DNA of 64,000 bases, taken from assembly GCA_944472135.2 (NCBI GenBank), contig OX235270.1, positions 146,149,632 through 146,213,631 of the forward strand, read 5' to 3'. The notes under the pieces were generated by a model. That model saw only the letters and a list, made by a program, of their open reading frames with translations. It made no database searches and was not told the DNA's origin. Each line of letters begins with the position of its first letter. Positions within the stretch are counted from its first letter, which is position 1. The position numbers were made by a program, and so were the translations under genes. Of the stretch, positions 20,566-31,964 are shown piece by piece. The DNA is from Trichobilharzia regenti. Taxonomy: Eukaryota; Platyhelminthes; Trematoda; Strigeidida; Schistosomatidae.

Positions 20566-20584
20566 ATATGGTGACAGTATTCGT

Positions 20585-21000
20585 TCGACAGATTTCAACT
20601 TTGGTCACAAGATGATTTCGGTTAGAGAACTACTGAAACCTACCAGGCAGTACTAAATGGACAGCTATTTTGTCTTTGTCAGGGACTCACGATTAGCAAA
20701 CACCCATGAACACACCAGGGATCCAATCCAAGACCTTCAGGTTACAAGGCGAGCCGGTTAACCGTTTACCCAATGGAATGGAGTTCAGTGCCAATTTGAG
20801 ATATTTAGCACAACCAACAGCTAATGTCATCAGTAACGACTTGTCCTCACACCAAACTCGATGGACACAGTTGGTCACGTCTTCTCATCACTAGAAAGAA
20901 CTTCAGGCGACTTGATTGTGTAGTGATTCATCGGTGAGGAGTGGATTGATTTTCGAGTGTTGGTTTGCATGTAGTTTGTTGATTTGAAAACTGACCTGGA
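20585..21000 (-). mobile_element. HHR element, nearly full length but degenerate
   Basis: The minus strand has all blocks: a head with GTGACCAACTGTGTCCATCG and TGTGCTAAATATCTC, a tRNA-like CCATTGGGTAAACGG and AACCTGAAGGTCTTGGATTG, and a ribozyme region GTGTTTGCTAATCGTGAGTC ... ACAAAATAGCTGTCCATTTA, then GTTTCAGTAGTTCTCTAACC. The ribozyme core is lost. The head matches 15060-15290 in opposite orientation. Confidence 0.6.
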
Positions 21001-21407
21001 ATTGACTTCCAGGCTTAGTGGCTACTGCAAAAGTTAAATTTCATTCAAAAACAGTTGACATACTTCTAGAATTTTGTTTTTTCTCTCTAAGGAAATTTAT
21101 TTGTGGTCTTTTTAAAAGAATATAGAGTACTGAAGAATATGTTAAAAGACAGTGGCCAATATCTTCATGGTCATTTTGAAAAGGCCATTCTTTAATAGCT
21201 ACTAACCACACCAGGTTTTTTCAGTGTTGCTTATCGTTATCGACTGGATACAGTTTTTAAACTTCCTTCTGACAGTGTTATATACGACAGTGTTGTGTAG
21301 CCTAATAATGAAACCTTTACAGTTCTACTCTACGGTTAATGGAAGTTGACAACACCGAAAGTACCTACTAAAGTTACAGATATTCCTAACCATTATGTAT
21401 TATATTA
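21001..21407. other. Non-coding stretch
   Basis: AT-rich sequence with no recognised gene or element. Confidence 0.45.
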
Positions 21408-22600
21408 TTATTTCCTTTAATTCCTAGAGGAGCACAGGGCTTCAGCTTCACGTCTCCGCTGCGTTCGGTTCTCTGCTAAAGTTTTCATCTGGCTCCATGT
21501 CTACCCACATGCTTTCATCTCCTCTTAACATGACCTCCTCATAGTCTCCCTACCCTCACACTGACGACCGACTCGCCGCTTCATTTTTGAGTTCCACTGG
21601 AACAATGGCTTGTCTAGTGATATCACTTGATGGTTTGTTTCCTCAGAGTATGGCCAATCCATCTCCATTTCTTCCTGCTTATTTGTTGCACAATCGGTTC
21701 CTGCCGGGTTGGTTCGCTCCCAGAGATCCCTCCCTGTTGCTGATCTTTTCTGATCGACCATCTAATCTTGAGTGGTATTGAGCGAAGGCAGCTGTTGATG
21801 AAGGCCTGTAGTTTGTTTGAGGTGCTCTTCATGATACGCCAAGTCTCTAATACATATGGTAAGTAGGACTGACTTCACATTGGAGTTGAAAATTCGAATC
21901 TCACTATATTCATGCTGAGTGCTGTTGACCTCCACACAGGCTAGAGAGTGATGAAATCTTCTCTCGCTTTTCCGATTCTGGCTTTGATATCCTCTTCAGC
22001 TCCGCCTGTAGTTGAAACGATGCTTCCTAGGTAGGTGGGTAGGTGAGGGAGGTTGTTTCTTTCAGGTTCCTCCCATTTATACCGGCTGATTGTTGTCTGT
22101 TGTTGTTGTTGCTGAAAGCGTTGGCCAGGAATCTTCATCACCTGCGTCTGTTTTCTCTATGTTCACTTGAAGGAAGTCCTATCTTCTCTGGATGCTTCTT
22201 CTTCCAGCTTGTTGCTGCTTTTCACTTGCATATCTTCCAGTTTGTGGGAAATCAGAGATATATCATCGGCGAAGTCCAGATCCTCGAGGTTGTTTTTTTC
22301 GTGAGGGTCAATTTTATGCCTGTTTCCTCATTGCCCGCTTCCTGTCGCATCCAATCTACTGCAATTAGGAAAATTATTGGTGATAGTAGGCAGCCAGCCA
22401 GTTTGTCTTACTCCCGTCTTCACTTCGAAGACTTCCTTAAGTTTCCCGTTGTGGATTACTTGGCATGCAGCATTGTCGTATAACTGTTGGATGAGATGTA
22501 TAATTGTCGGCGGCTGCCTTTGGTAGTAGCGAATTAGTTTCGGTAGCAATGGTATTTCGTTTTTACGGGTTAGTATTTCTTGCCCCATCTCCAACATTTT
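21408..22600 (-). mobile_element. RTE-B2 retrotransposon fragment with partial reverse transcriptase
   Basis: From the 5' side on the minus strand: IIHLIQQLYDNAACQVIHNG, VFEVKTGVRQTGWLPTITNN (motif B, where GVRQGC is altered to GVRQTGW), NLEDLDFADDISLISHKLED (motif C, F/YADD, at about 22262-22273), CAACAACAACAACAAC tract, LPTYLGSIVSTTGGAEEDI, ARIGKAREDFI, SNKLQAFINSCLR, QEPIVQQISRKKWRWIGHTL and the tail AACACAGCG...CTCTAGGAATTAAAGG. The upstream catalytic Asp (motif A) and the endonuclease are not included. Frameshifts lie between the motifs. Copies at 30690-31790 and 50456-51345 share the lineage, and the 30690 copy also has the altered motif B. Confidence 0.85.
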
Positions 22601-22604
22601 CTTT

Positions 22605-22695
22605 TTTACCAGTCTTATTACTGGTTTAGCGAGGTAAAGCTGTTAGTCGGTATCCGGGGTCGAACCCCAGACCAATTGTGTGGTTCTAACTTAAA
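22605..22695 (-). mobile_element. SINE-3 fragment (tRNA-like part)
   Basis: The minus strand gives GTCTGGGGTTCGACCCCGGA (B box) followed by CCGACTAACAGCTTTACCTC and GCTAAACCAGTAATAAGACTG, the central blocks of SINE-3. Confidence 0.6.
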
Positions 22696-24034
22696 CTTTG
22701 TGCTTGGATAACATTCATGAGACTTTCGAATTTGAAAGATTTTCTCAAAGAAAAGGTAGATTTCGTGAACTAGAAGATAAGAAGTATGAGTTTCCTTAAT
22801 GTTCTACGTATGAGTGAATTCCATCGTGTACATGTTAAGAAGTTCTGAGGTGTTAAAAAAAAAGACACTCAGAGGTTAGATTTCTTCAGTAGTGTTATTC
22901 ATATTGATGAGATTGGCCAAGAGAAACCTGAAATGTATCATCCTTCAGTGGGTTTTATGCATTCTATTTCATACAACACACACACAACTTGTTTTATTAT
23001 TCTATATAGTAGTTTGATAGAACACAGTGAATGACACTGTAATTATTTATTTGTTGTGGATGATGGTTTCGACCACAATTTATTGCTCATAATAATCCAT
23101 ATTATATAACACCTTTGATATGTATACATATATGTGTATTTTTCATTGTCAGAAGATTAACTGTATAAAATCTCATTTATAATTTGTCAGCTTTCATTGA
23201 TTTATGTACATGTAGATAGATAGACCTGTGAGTAATATCATTTATGTACACTGACCTTTTGATCCCATGCTAGTCATTACAGCTGTACTCCTTTTGTGAA
23301 CACACCACACCTAATTGTGCATTGTCAACTTTGAAATGTAATACAAGTGCATATGTCTTATTGTTTTTGGTAGATGATATTTGAATGAATGCGTTTTATG
23401 GATAGATTTATAAGCCGACTGACTGTCTAAAGATATTGTCAGAAGTAATATTAATTATGGGTGTTTAAAATTCATGGTTGGAATCACACATCTATGCACC
23501 AGTTGAAGGTCAAGTCACTGAGCAATAATAATAATAATTATTATTATTATTACAATATACTAGCAATTAATTTCACTCACTCACTCACTCACTCACTCAC
23601 TCACTCACTCACTCACTCACTCATTCATTCATTCATTCATTTACGCCTGATTGTACTCGGGTAAAAGTGAATGGGTAGATGTGGGATTAAAATGAATTAA
23701 GGAAGAAAAAAACCGGACGAAATGAATTTCTTAGATATTGGAAGGTAAACGCATGTGTTGTGTACTCAGTCAGTTCATGCTAGTTGATTCAGTAGAATTG
23801 TTATCACTTCTAGAATGAAATTCCGAAAAAACGTTTTTCCTCAGGAGAAAAAGTGTATAGGAATTATCAACTAGTCGGTTAATTTTGATTGGACACTAGT
23901 AACTAGTGTGACGTGTCTAGTCTTTTATTTAGTGTAGACTGAATTCCATCAGTTTATCAGTAGACATTGCATACTAAGTGTTAGCTGGTGAAACAGCTAG
24001 CAGTTTGACTGTGTTTCAATGTCAGCACACCTGT
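22696..24034. other. Non-coding stretch with a long tetranucleotide array
   Basis: Mostly unassigned. 23025-23110 (CACAGTGAATGACACTG ... TTTCGACCACAATTTATTGC) resembles the PLE-d end at 58855-58935. 23525-23551 is an ATAATA/TTATTA self-complementary run. 23573-23640 is a (CACT)n array that turns into (CATT)n. No gene is seen. Confidence 0.5.
23573..23640. repeat. (CACT)n / (CATT)n microsatellite
   Basis: About 12 consecutive CACT units followed by CATT units, uninterrupted. Confidence 0.9.
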
Positions 24035-24225
24035 GCGTCGGTGGCACATGGGTTAGGATTCTCGATGACCATGCACATGGTCCGGGGTTCGAGCCCACAC
24101 CGGCGCACACCTGATATCTATGGTCGGCCTGCAAAATTTGGGCTACCGATATCCACGCTGAAAATTCCACAATTGTACCAAAAATACAGTGTGGAATCAA
24201 GCTGTTACCAAAAATTAAAATTAAA
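24035..24225 (+). mobile_element. SINE-2 (tRNA-derived)
   Basis: GTGCGTCGGTGGCACATGGG, GGGGTTCGAGCCCACACC, TGATATCTATGGTCGGCC, GGGCTACCGATATCCAC and GTGTGGAATCAAGCTG are followed by an A-rich tail (AAAATTAAAATTAAAAT). It is complete by comparison with the 47868 copy. A and B boxes are present with a one-base change in the A box (ACATGGG for ACAGTGG). Confidence 0.8.
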
Positions 24226-24264
24226 ATGAACAGATTCTGGAACATAGGCATACTCACCGGCGTC

Positions 24265-24580
24265 CAACACTAATTATTTCTTGACCTGAAGGCGACAATA
24301 GCCTTCGTTGACCAAGAGGTTCTGTGATGGTGTTTTTCCGTTGAAGAGGTGTTAGAAATGCTTATCGCATTAATCAAGACACTCTACTAGAACTCACAAA
24401 ACCGTGTAACAACTTAGGGAGTGTTGTCAGCTGAAGCCGCAACAAACAGTGGTATCCATCAGGAATTCTCGCTAACACCATTTTGTCCAGTTCCTTCATA
24501 TATGTAATGATGGAATTGACCGTAACTGAATTCAGAGACTTGGGAATGGACTTATTATCAGGGAATAATCTCGTTGACCT
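24265..24580 (+). mobile_element. RTE-A fragment, left of a PLE insertion
   Basis: Frames give a worn version of the RTE-A palm: FLDLKAT with the catalytic Asp region damaged (DLKATIAFVDQEVLWWC), ALIKTLY, LSAEAATNSG, and RDLGMDLLSGNNLVDL, which in the 4.8-6.1 kb copy is directly followed by EYADD. The sequence stops at NLVDL and goes straight into PLE-a. Its continuation is at 25613. Confidence 0.75.
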
Positions 24581-25612
24581 CCTACGAGAAAACAGTGAAA
24601 TCAAATTCACAAGAGAAGAAGAAGAATTAGATGCCAACAAAATCCCATTTCTAGATGTCTTAATCAGGAGAACTAACACAAGAAATTTAGATACACAAGT
24701 ATATAGAAAATCAACTCACACACACACAGATCAAACACTCAACTATACTAGCAATAATCCAATCACTCACTTACAAAAGAAACTGTGTGTAGACATTGTT
24801 TAAAAGAATTCAAACACACTGTAGCACTCCAGAGTTGAAAAGAATGGAAGAGAAATACCTACAGATGGTCTTCAAGAAGAATGGATATCCACAAAATTTC
24901 ATCGAAAAGTGTTTAAAGTAGAATCAAAGCACCAACAAAGAACCATCACCAAAGACCACAAGAAAATTCATCCTACCATACATGAAAAATATCTCTGAAA
25001 TAACAGCTAGAATATTGAAACCGTTTGATATAGATATAGCACACAAGCCGGCCAGCCAACACAATCAATTCATTCGATATTGTGCCGACCGAAGGATCCA
25101 ACAGAGAAAGAAGATATAATTAACACCATTGACGAAATAAACTGTATGAACTCTAACCGCCATTACTTTGGTCAAAGTGGGCTTCCCCTCGAATCAGAAT
25201 CCAAGAACACAAATTAACTGTGAAAAGAAATGATATATATTCCTGTTTCATACCAGTGCACATAGACAATTATGGACACCAATTTGATTGGGATAATGTC
25301 GAGATTTTAAACAGAGGAAACCCCAAATGAGCCAGAGAATTCCTAGAAGCCTGGTACTCAAACGAATATGCAATTAACAAACACGTTAATATAGACCAAA
25401 TATATCAACTAATAAAAAGTAAATCATGTGACGAGAAAGTTTAAAATCCAAGTCAATAGAAAATGATCAATGCATATGTGAATATGGTTACCGGGAGACG
25501 CAATTCTACCACTCATGGAAAAAATTTAAATGAGTTCACTTTATGCTAAAAATTGCGCTGAAAGGGGTTGTTGTCCAGAAGGGGGACGACGAAAGCTCCG
25601 CAATTAAACCAT
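24581..25612 (+). mobile_element. PLE-a (Penelope-like element), copy 1
   Basis: The frame up to 24803 reads IKFTREEEELDANKIPFLDV, VYRKSTHTHTDQTLN, the conserved region just after the reverse transcriptase catalytic site of Penelope-like elements. A stop (TTGTTTAAAAG) then breaks it. A CRPKDPTE linker follows, then a GIY-YIG remnant around RHYFGQSGLP (normally YIGQSGRP), DIYSCFIPVHIDNYGHQFDW and EILNRGN. Past the coding part is the terminal block AATCCAAGTCAATAG ... CTGAAAGGGGTTGTTGTCC. The catalytic YVDD and N-terminus are absent. Copy 2 (37045-38222) has the same stops. Confidence 0.85.
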
Positions 25613-26300
25613 CCGTCAAATGTAAAATGACGCTGCAGGACTGCACTGCATCGACTGTCAGCTTAAAGATGGGCAGTTAAATGGTGGTGCGTGTTGTCCA
25701 CTTCACTTATTTGAGAAGCTGAATTAGTCGCAAAGGACTAGTTGCTGACGAAATCTCAGCACTAATACAAAAGGCTAGTGTGGTGCTTGCTGAATTACGT
25801 CATTTCTCGCTTAGACGTGATATCCCGCTACTCACCAAAAGGCATGTTCACGGCGCAGCAGCTTGCTCCATCCTCCTTTATGGCTCTGAGAAATTGGAAG
25901 ACATAAAAAGGCCAGCTATCTTCGAACACACAGACTGCTGCATTCTATCTCCCTGGTTGAGTTGCATAATATGGTGAGTAATACTGAAGTTAGGCACAGA
26001 GTGTTGAGTAAGGAAAGGAAGTCAATCAATGAAGTTGTAAAGCTGTATCAACTGAAATGCCCAGGACAAATGCTGCGCATGTAGAACCATTGCCTTCTTT
26101 GACTAGCAATGTTAGCTGACATAAGGTTAGGTTGGAAAAAGGTTATGCGTGGTCAAACAGAAACCTGGTATCAGTTTCTGAAGTGTCTGACTGTTTGGAT
26201 TTTGTCCACGTGGGCAGGCATAGACGTCTTGGCCAGTTGAGGTCCTCACAATTCCAAGAACTTATGGTTGGAAACTTTTGGTAATAGGGTTTAATTTACG
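25613..26300 (+). mobile_element. RTE-A fragment, right of the PLE insertion
   Basis: VKCKMTLQDCTASTVSLKMG picks up where RTE-A reads AKCKMMLQDWTTSTPSLKIG. It continues with VADEISALIQKASVVL, SILLYGSEKLEDIKRPAIFE (for LLYGCETW..EDMKRLAVF), KSQSMKL-type frames and GWKKVMRGQTETW. It ends near TTGGAAACTTTTGGTAATAG (for WLKTIGD). About 30 codons present in RTE-A (EYADD to RFAP) are missing at the PLE junction, so the insertion was accompanied by loss of target sequence. Many stops are present. Confidence 0.75.
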
Positions 26301-26444
26301 AGAGTGAACTGAAATTTTGCCGCTATAACAAAGTACGAACTGCATTTCCATGTTCATTTTCACTTACAAACGCCAACAGTGTTATTCTGTCATGTCTAGA
26401 ATAAATCAATGATTACCTAAATAAAATCTCCAGTAATCGTATTT

Positions 26445-26640
26445 TTTCCATCCCTTTGCTTTAAGAATGGAATATATAGGTCTTCAAGCTTGACATTTGG
26501 TGTTTCACTAACTGTGGTACACTTTCAACCGAATGAGGTCACTAGCCAAGCTGCCCTTTTTTTATGCGTTGACCGGGAATCGAAACTTTTTGGTTATAAA
26601 GGCGTTTAAATAAATGACCAACTGTGTTCTGCGTTCATCA
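26445..26640 (-). mobile_element. Probable SINE-3, degenerate
   Basis: The minus strand has AAAGTTTCGATTCCCGGTC in B-box position, AAAAAAGGGCAGCTTGGCTAG, and ends in AAGCTTGAAGACCTATATATTC, then CATTCTTAAAGC, resembling the SINE-3 tail. The match is weak. Confidence 0.4.
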
Positions 26641-26644
26641 GTTT

Positions 26645-27845
26645 TAGGTTGACGTAGTTGAAGACGAAGAAAAAATAGATAAATAAAAGAAGTTCTCTGA
26701 AGCAAATTAATTATTCATCATTCCAATTAATCAGAGTTTAATTTGCTTTTCATTTCTAAAAGCCTTGATTTCCTCTTAAAGATTATTGTCTTCAATAACC
26801 GAATAAATGGGATTACTAGAAATAAAATTATTAATCATTAGTTCGTTCACAAGACCTTTTTGTTTGAATTCATTAAGAAATATATATACATACATACACA
26901 CAAACAAAGAATCGGTTGGCGGGAAATTGAAAAGAAATAATGAAACAATGAAATAAAGTTTAACTCAATCTATGCACACATAATCATATTCATTCCTTAA
27001 GGCCATAATATTATTACTATTATTATTATGCCTATGATTAGCATTAAATGAATTATAATCGAATTAGACTAATCATTTCAATAGAAAGAATGCCTTTGAA
27101 ACGATTCAGCCCACGAGGAGGAGGACGGTGAACATACACACTGACAGTAACTTTGCATACTACACATGCAAACACACTAACACCTACTTCTGTTTGTGTG
27201 TCTGTCTATACTGTAGAAAAATGAAACACACTGTTTGAAATTTAATTTTAAATTATGATTTAATTACATGGCTGATGTGCGCGTGAATGTGTGTTCGTGT
27301 GGTAAACAAAAGAAATTTCGCCCTCCCCTATCCCCATTTTCTCTGCATTCATTCTACAATTGCATTTTATCTAACAAGTTAGATCATTCATTCATTCATT
27401 ACAACACAACATCTCCAGGATTTATTCATTCGGCTGCACTTTGAAAAATTTCAACTCATCAGGAGGTCTTTTAGACTTTATCGCCCTAAATGTTTTTTAA
27501 TCATCCTCGTTTTTGTATTTTTATTTTTCAGGAAGGAAAACATTAACTACTAACACACAGATTTGTTGCTATGCTGATTGTAGGATTAGTATGTATAACA
27601 CTAGATAGGTGTGTATCATAGAGTTTACTTTTCTTCGCAGCATACAGATAAATTTCATCATGAATTGGTCATGCAGTTTGGCACACCCTTAAGTTTAAAT
27701 GAGTTAAGCGGAGTAACCTCTTGATTTACTTTATTATGCTGACTAGTAAACAGGTCATGCTTCTCATGACGTCACCTTAGCAATTTCTTACATAACAGGT
27801 TATATAATTAAATTTAATATGAATCATATAAACTTATATACATAT
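26645..27845. other. Non-coding stretch
   Basis: AT-rich with short (TA)n, (AC)n and (TTA)n runs. No gene or known element is seen. Confidence 0.5.
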
Positions 27846-27847
27846 CA

Positions 27848-27960
27848 CCTTTTCCGTTCCGAGTGGCACATAGGGCTTTAAGCTTAGAAGTTTCGGCAGC
27901 TATGGTGTTGTAAGGTTTCTAGGCTCGCTCCCAACCTTACATTTTTTCTTCCTGGATGGC
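27848..27960 (-). mobile_element. SINE-3 3' part
   Basis: The minus strand reads AAGGTTGGGAGCGAGCCTAG, AAACCTTACAACACC, AAGCTTAAAGCCCTATGTGC and CACTCGGAACGGAAAAGG. The last part is the tail shared with RTE-B1. The tRNA-like head is missing. Confidence 0.6.
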
Positions 27961-27984
27961 AACTGGGTAGGCGAGGCAAAGGAG

Positions 27985-28188
27985 TGAATTGGTAGAAGTG
28001 GGAATTAATTGACTGGCCATTGATACGAGTCGAGTCCCAGTGGCTAAATGGTATACGAGCTTGTCAGCCTTGTAACCAGAAGGTCCTGGGTTCAAACCCT
28101 GGTGGAGGGTGTGTACTGCCGACGATTCCCAAACTAGGATGAAACAGCTGGCTGTCCAGTACTCCCTCGTTTTCACTGGTTCCCTGAC
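27985..28188 (+). mobile_element. HHR element, complete ribozyme with one core change
   Basis: The head has AATTGGTAGAAGTGGGAATT, the tRNA-like part has CCCAGTGGCTAAATGG and GGTCCTGGGTTCAAACCCTG. The ribozyme (28112-28162) has stem I GTACTG/CAGTAC, core CCGACGA where the family has CTGANGA (U4 to C), stem II TTCC/GGAT, GAAA, and a stem III with CAGCTGGCTG before the GTC cleavage triplet. The tail is cut at 28188 where a SINE-2 begins. The U4 change is expected to reduce or abolish cleavage. Confidence 0.75.
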
Positions 28189-28385
28189 TGGTGGCACAGG
28201 GGTTAGGACACTCGCCTATCTTACACATGGTCCGTGGTTCGATCCCCCGCCGACGCACACCTGATATCAATGATCAACCTGCAAAATCGGGACTACCGAT
28301 ATCACATGCCGAAAATTTCATGCTTGTACCAAAAAGTACTGTGTGGAATCAAGCTATAATAAAAAAAACTGATCTCAATCCTTGG
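28189..28385 (+). mobile_element. SINE-2 (tRNA-derived)
   Basis: GGTGGCACAGGGGTTAGGAC and GTGGTTCGATCCCCCG are the A and B boxes. They are followed by GATATCAATGATCAACC, GACTACCGATATCACATG and GTGTGGAATCAAGCTATAAT. More diverged than the other three copies. Confidence 0.75.
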
Positions 28386-28439
28386 TCAAACTCGTAAAAA
28401 GAAAAGGAGTGAGTCTGGTAGGCATAAAATCCCTATTCC

Positions 28440-28545
28440 CCACTCGGATAGTATATATATATATGGTCTACGAGCTGCCCTTGTAACCAGAAGGTCCTGG
28501 GTTCAAACCCCAGTGGATGCGTACTTCTTATGACTTGCCTGGTAA
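28440..28545 (+). mobile_element. HHR element fragment
   Basis: GTCTACGAGCTGCCCTTG, AACCAGAAGGTCCTGGG and TTCAAACCCCAGTGGATGCG are the tRNA-like part. The ribozyme is lost after GTACTTCTTATGACTTGCC. Confidence 0.6.
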
Positions 28546-28985
28546 GCAGTAGGAATAACGTAAATAAACCGTTCAATCTGTGCAACTCTGTTTAGTTAGT
28601 TCACAATTCTCAATGTACAAAGTTCGAGGAGGTAGAATTTCACCACAGTCTCCCTTGAAAACGAAAAGCGTCCAGTTTAATACCATTAATGATAATCAAA
28701 AAAGGTACGATACTTGTATGATGCTACATACTACTGACTGGTTGATATAAGTAGGTAGATTCCGACCATGTAAGTCAGTAGTTCTCTCTAGGCAGACCGA
28801 GATGATTTACTCAGTTGTAAACGAGTAAAACAACCGTCTGACGGGCTGAATCCCTTCGATTTAGCTACAAAAAACAGAAGAAAGAATACAAGTGAATCAG
28901 TGTGTCGACTACTCATCATTAACTAACTTACCAACTTAGTAATTAGTAGACTTTCGCGTATTTTCATTTCCTTTAATTTAATTAA
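28546..28985. other. Non-coding stretch
   Basis: No gene or known element is recognised. Confidence 0.45.
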
Positions 28986-28987
28986 TT

Positions 28988-29222
28988 CCTTTACCTTTTT
29001 GAGTGAAACATATAAAGGGTCTTCAAGTTTTGAGCTTTTGCAAAGTTTCATCTGCAATGGTGTGTCTGTTCTGTTTTACGGTGTAAGGTTGCTAGCCTCA
29101 CGCCCAGTCTTCCCTTTTTTTTGATCTGACTAAGAGAGGTAAAGCAGTGCACCGACTGGGAATCAAACCCCGGACAACATGAGGCGTAGTCGGTAGGAAT
29201 CCTATGGGTGAATCACCGGCAC
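28988..29222 (-). mobile_element. SINE-3 (tRNA-derived)
   Basis: The minus strand has a GTGCCGGTGATTCACC head, CCGGGGTTTGATTCCCAG (B box), TGCACTGCTTTACCTC, GGGAAGACTGGGCGTGAGGC and TAGCAACCTTACACCG. It ends at GAAGACCCTTTATATGTTTC, a worn version of the RTE-B-like tail. Confidence 0.6.
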
Positions 29223-29224
29223 AC

Positions 29225-29714
29225 ACACACACACATAGTTCCAGATATGAAGGAAGCATGGTTACACATAGAGTTTACAAAGAACAGAGAGAAAAAAGAG
29301 AAATCTATTCCTACTTTTCAATGCTACTCAATGAATTTAAATGTAAAACAAACTTTTAATATTTGTACACTTAGAAAAGAAGAAGAAAAGAAAAAAGGTG
29401 AAGCAATCTCTAAAAAAGTATGGATATATATATATATATATATATATATATTCTCACACAGGTTGAAATAAGGTTAAGTGTATATTATAAAGCATTATGT
29501 ATACGTATGTCCCTGCATGCATAGGAGCATATATGTTTGTCTCTGTGTGTGTGTGTGACTGCGTATGAATCTGAAGTTCCTTTAGAGATATTGACTCAAA
29601 AGAAGTTGCTAATGTTAATGATAATTACGAATTTCACTTTAAACAATTACAATTTAATTGTATATCTCAGTGTTGCTTTTATTGTTGACACGTTGACTGC
29701 CAAGGTGATATTAA

Positions 29715-29776
<62 letters not shown>

Positions 29777-30028
29777 GTAAAGATAATGATGATATTTGCC
29801 TTCCTCCTTCCCCAACTCACCTCCTCACTCAAATCATCATCACCAACACCATCACCAATTCTTTTAAATAATTGTCACAAGTTTATACCCTCACACACAC
29901 TCACACACTTAAAATAATGGTGTATAAGATATGCCTTTCTTACTCTGTCTGAAATTCCACACTTGTTAATGTAATCTGATCTGACTGATAAGGTGGACAG
30001 AAAGATGGATAGATGGATACATAGATGA

Positions 30029-30060
<32 letters not shown>

Positions 30061-30331
30061 GTGAATGTAGATTGAAAAAGAAACTAGTAGATGATATAAG
30101 GAGTATAAAAGATATTTTTCATTCTTATATTCAGATAGTTAACAAATCAACCTTCTTTACTCCCTCCCACCACCCTCCTTCCTTTCTCATACATAGTTTT
30201 GAGAACTTGATTTAGCAAATTAAAGTTTTTCATCGATATCTCAATGAGATTATAAAATCTGTAAGGTCATTTATATCTCCTTGTTTGAATATATTTCACA
30301 CACTTAGTTCTAATTTTTATCTCTGAGTCCT

Positions 30332-30365
<34 letters not shown>

Positions 30366-30685
30366 TTGTGTGTACACTAGTAAATAATGATAATACTACA
30401 TAAATGAGGAGAGACCAAGGCAGAACAGAACAACAAATGTAAGAAGAAGAAGAACAAGAAGGAAATCGAAGAAGACTAATCTAAGATTAAAACAAGAAGA
30501 ACAAGAAAAAAAGGAGAGTGAAATTACTTTCTTATTATTTTTTTACTTATATTAAATTTAATCTTGATTCTTTCTTGACACGTATTTTCATACTTACACA
30601 TTTCACTAAATGAATAAATAAGTGCTATTTTTGGTAAGTAACACTAGCAGCTTCGCCTAGTTTATTAGTTTTCTAGGCTTAGTGA
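29225..30685. other. Non-coding stretch with microsatellites
   Basis: Tracts: (TA)n at 29423-29451, (TAC)n then (TAA)n at 29720-29776, (GATA)n at 30028-30060 and (GT)n at 30333-30361. The two open frames across 29208-29471 and 29537-29917 are translations of these tracts and have no domain. Confidence 0.55.
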
Positions 30686-30689
30686 CCCT

Positions 30690-31790
30690 ACGCAACCACC
30701 CGCCCACCCCACCCTCACCCCGAAGCCCGCAAACCGAATCCTCCGAAGTAAAGACGCGAGTAAGACAAACTGGCTGGCTGCCTATTACCACCAATGATTT
30801 TCCTGATTGCAGTAGATTGGATAATGCGACGGACAGCGGGCAATGAGGAAACAGGCATAAAATTGACCCTCACGAAAAAAACAACCTCGAGGATCTGGAC
30901 TTCGCCGATGATATATCTCTGATTTCCCACAAACTGGAAGATATGCAAGTGAAAGCAACAAGTTGGCAGAAGAAGCATCCAGAGAAGATAGGACTTCAGG
31001 TGAACATAGGGAAAACAGAGGTGATGATGATTCCTGGCCAACGCCAACAGCAACAACAACAACAGACAACAATCAGCCGGCATAAATGGGAGGAACCTGA
31101 AAGAAACAACCTCCTCTACGTACCTACCTACCTACCGGCCTGGGAAGCATCGTTTCAACTACAGGCCGACGGAATTGATGAGGATATCAAAGCAGCGAGG
31201 ATCGGGAAAGCAAGACAAGCTTTCATTACTCTCTAGCCCGTGTGGAGGTCAACAGCACTGCTCAGCATGAATATAATAAGATTCGGATTTTCAACTCCAG
31301 TATAAATTAAATACTACTATACGGATCAGCGACCTGGCTCAGCTTCACGAAGGCCACTTCGAACAAACTGCAGAACTTCATCAACAGCTGTCTTCGCATA
31401 GTGCTACTCAAGATCAGGTGACCAGCCAGAAAAGATCAGCAACAGGGAGGGATCTCTGACAATCAAAGAACCAACCCAGAAGGAACCAATTGCGCGACAA
31501 ATATGCGGGAAGAAATGGAGGTGGATTGACCATACTCTGAGAAAACAAACAATCAAGTGACATCACTAGACAAACCATTGCTCCAGTGGAACCAGGCCGA
31601 AAGGGAAGCGGGTGGCGAGTTGGTCGTCAGTTCGAGAGTGGGGTGACTTGAGGGAGGACATGCGAAGAGGAGATGAAAGCATGTGGGGAGACTTAGAGCC
31701 AGGTGGAAACATTAGCAGAGAACCAAACGCAAATTCGACGTGCAGCTGAAGCTCTGTGTTCCTCTAGGAATTAAAGGAAACAATAATAAT
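30690..31790 (+). mobile_element. RTE-B2 retrotransposon fragment with FADD motif
   Basis: It has the altered motif B (GTAAGACAAACTGGCTGGCT, coding VRQTGW) and NLEDLDFADDISLISHKLED at 30885-30945. Next come QVNIGKTEVMMIPGQRQQQ with a CAA tract, GSIVSTT and ARIGKARQAFITL. ILLYGSATW, SNKLQNFINSCLRIVL, a WRW block (GAGGTGGATTGACC) and the tail GCTGAAGCTCTGTGTTCCTC then TAGGAATTAAAGG follow. Upstream reverse transcriptase and endonuclease are absent. It is the inverted counterpart of 21408-22600. Frameshifts separate most motifs. Confidence 0.82.
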
Positions 31791-31964
31791 AAGCCCGTAA
31801 GCCTGTGGCCATGAAGTATCCTCACGATGTTTGAGGCTTCCAAGGCTCATGGGGTTTCAGAAGAGATGACAGGATTTAGAATAGAGACGGCAAAGCCAGC
31901 AACGGTCACACCAGGAAGGCGAGACAGGCGTTTGTTGCTCATTACAAACATTATTTATCATTGT

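Noticed and set aside
23573..23640. CRISPR-like array
   Set aside because: Units are 4 bp with no spacers. It is a microsatellite.
29537..29917. 126-codon open frame
   Set aside because: The centre is a poly-Leu/poly-Ile translation of TAC/TAA repeats.
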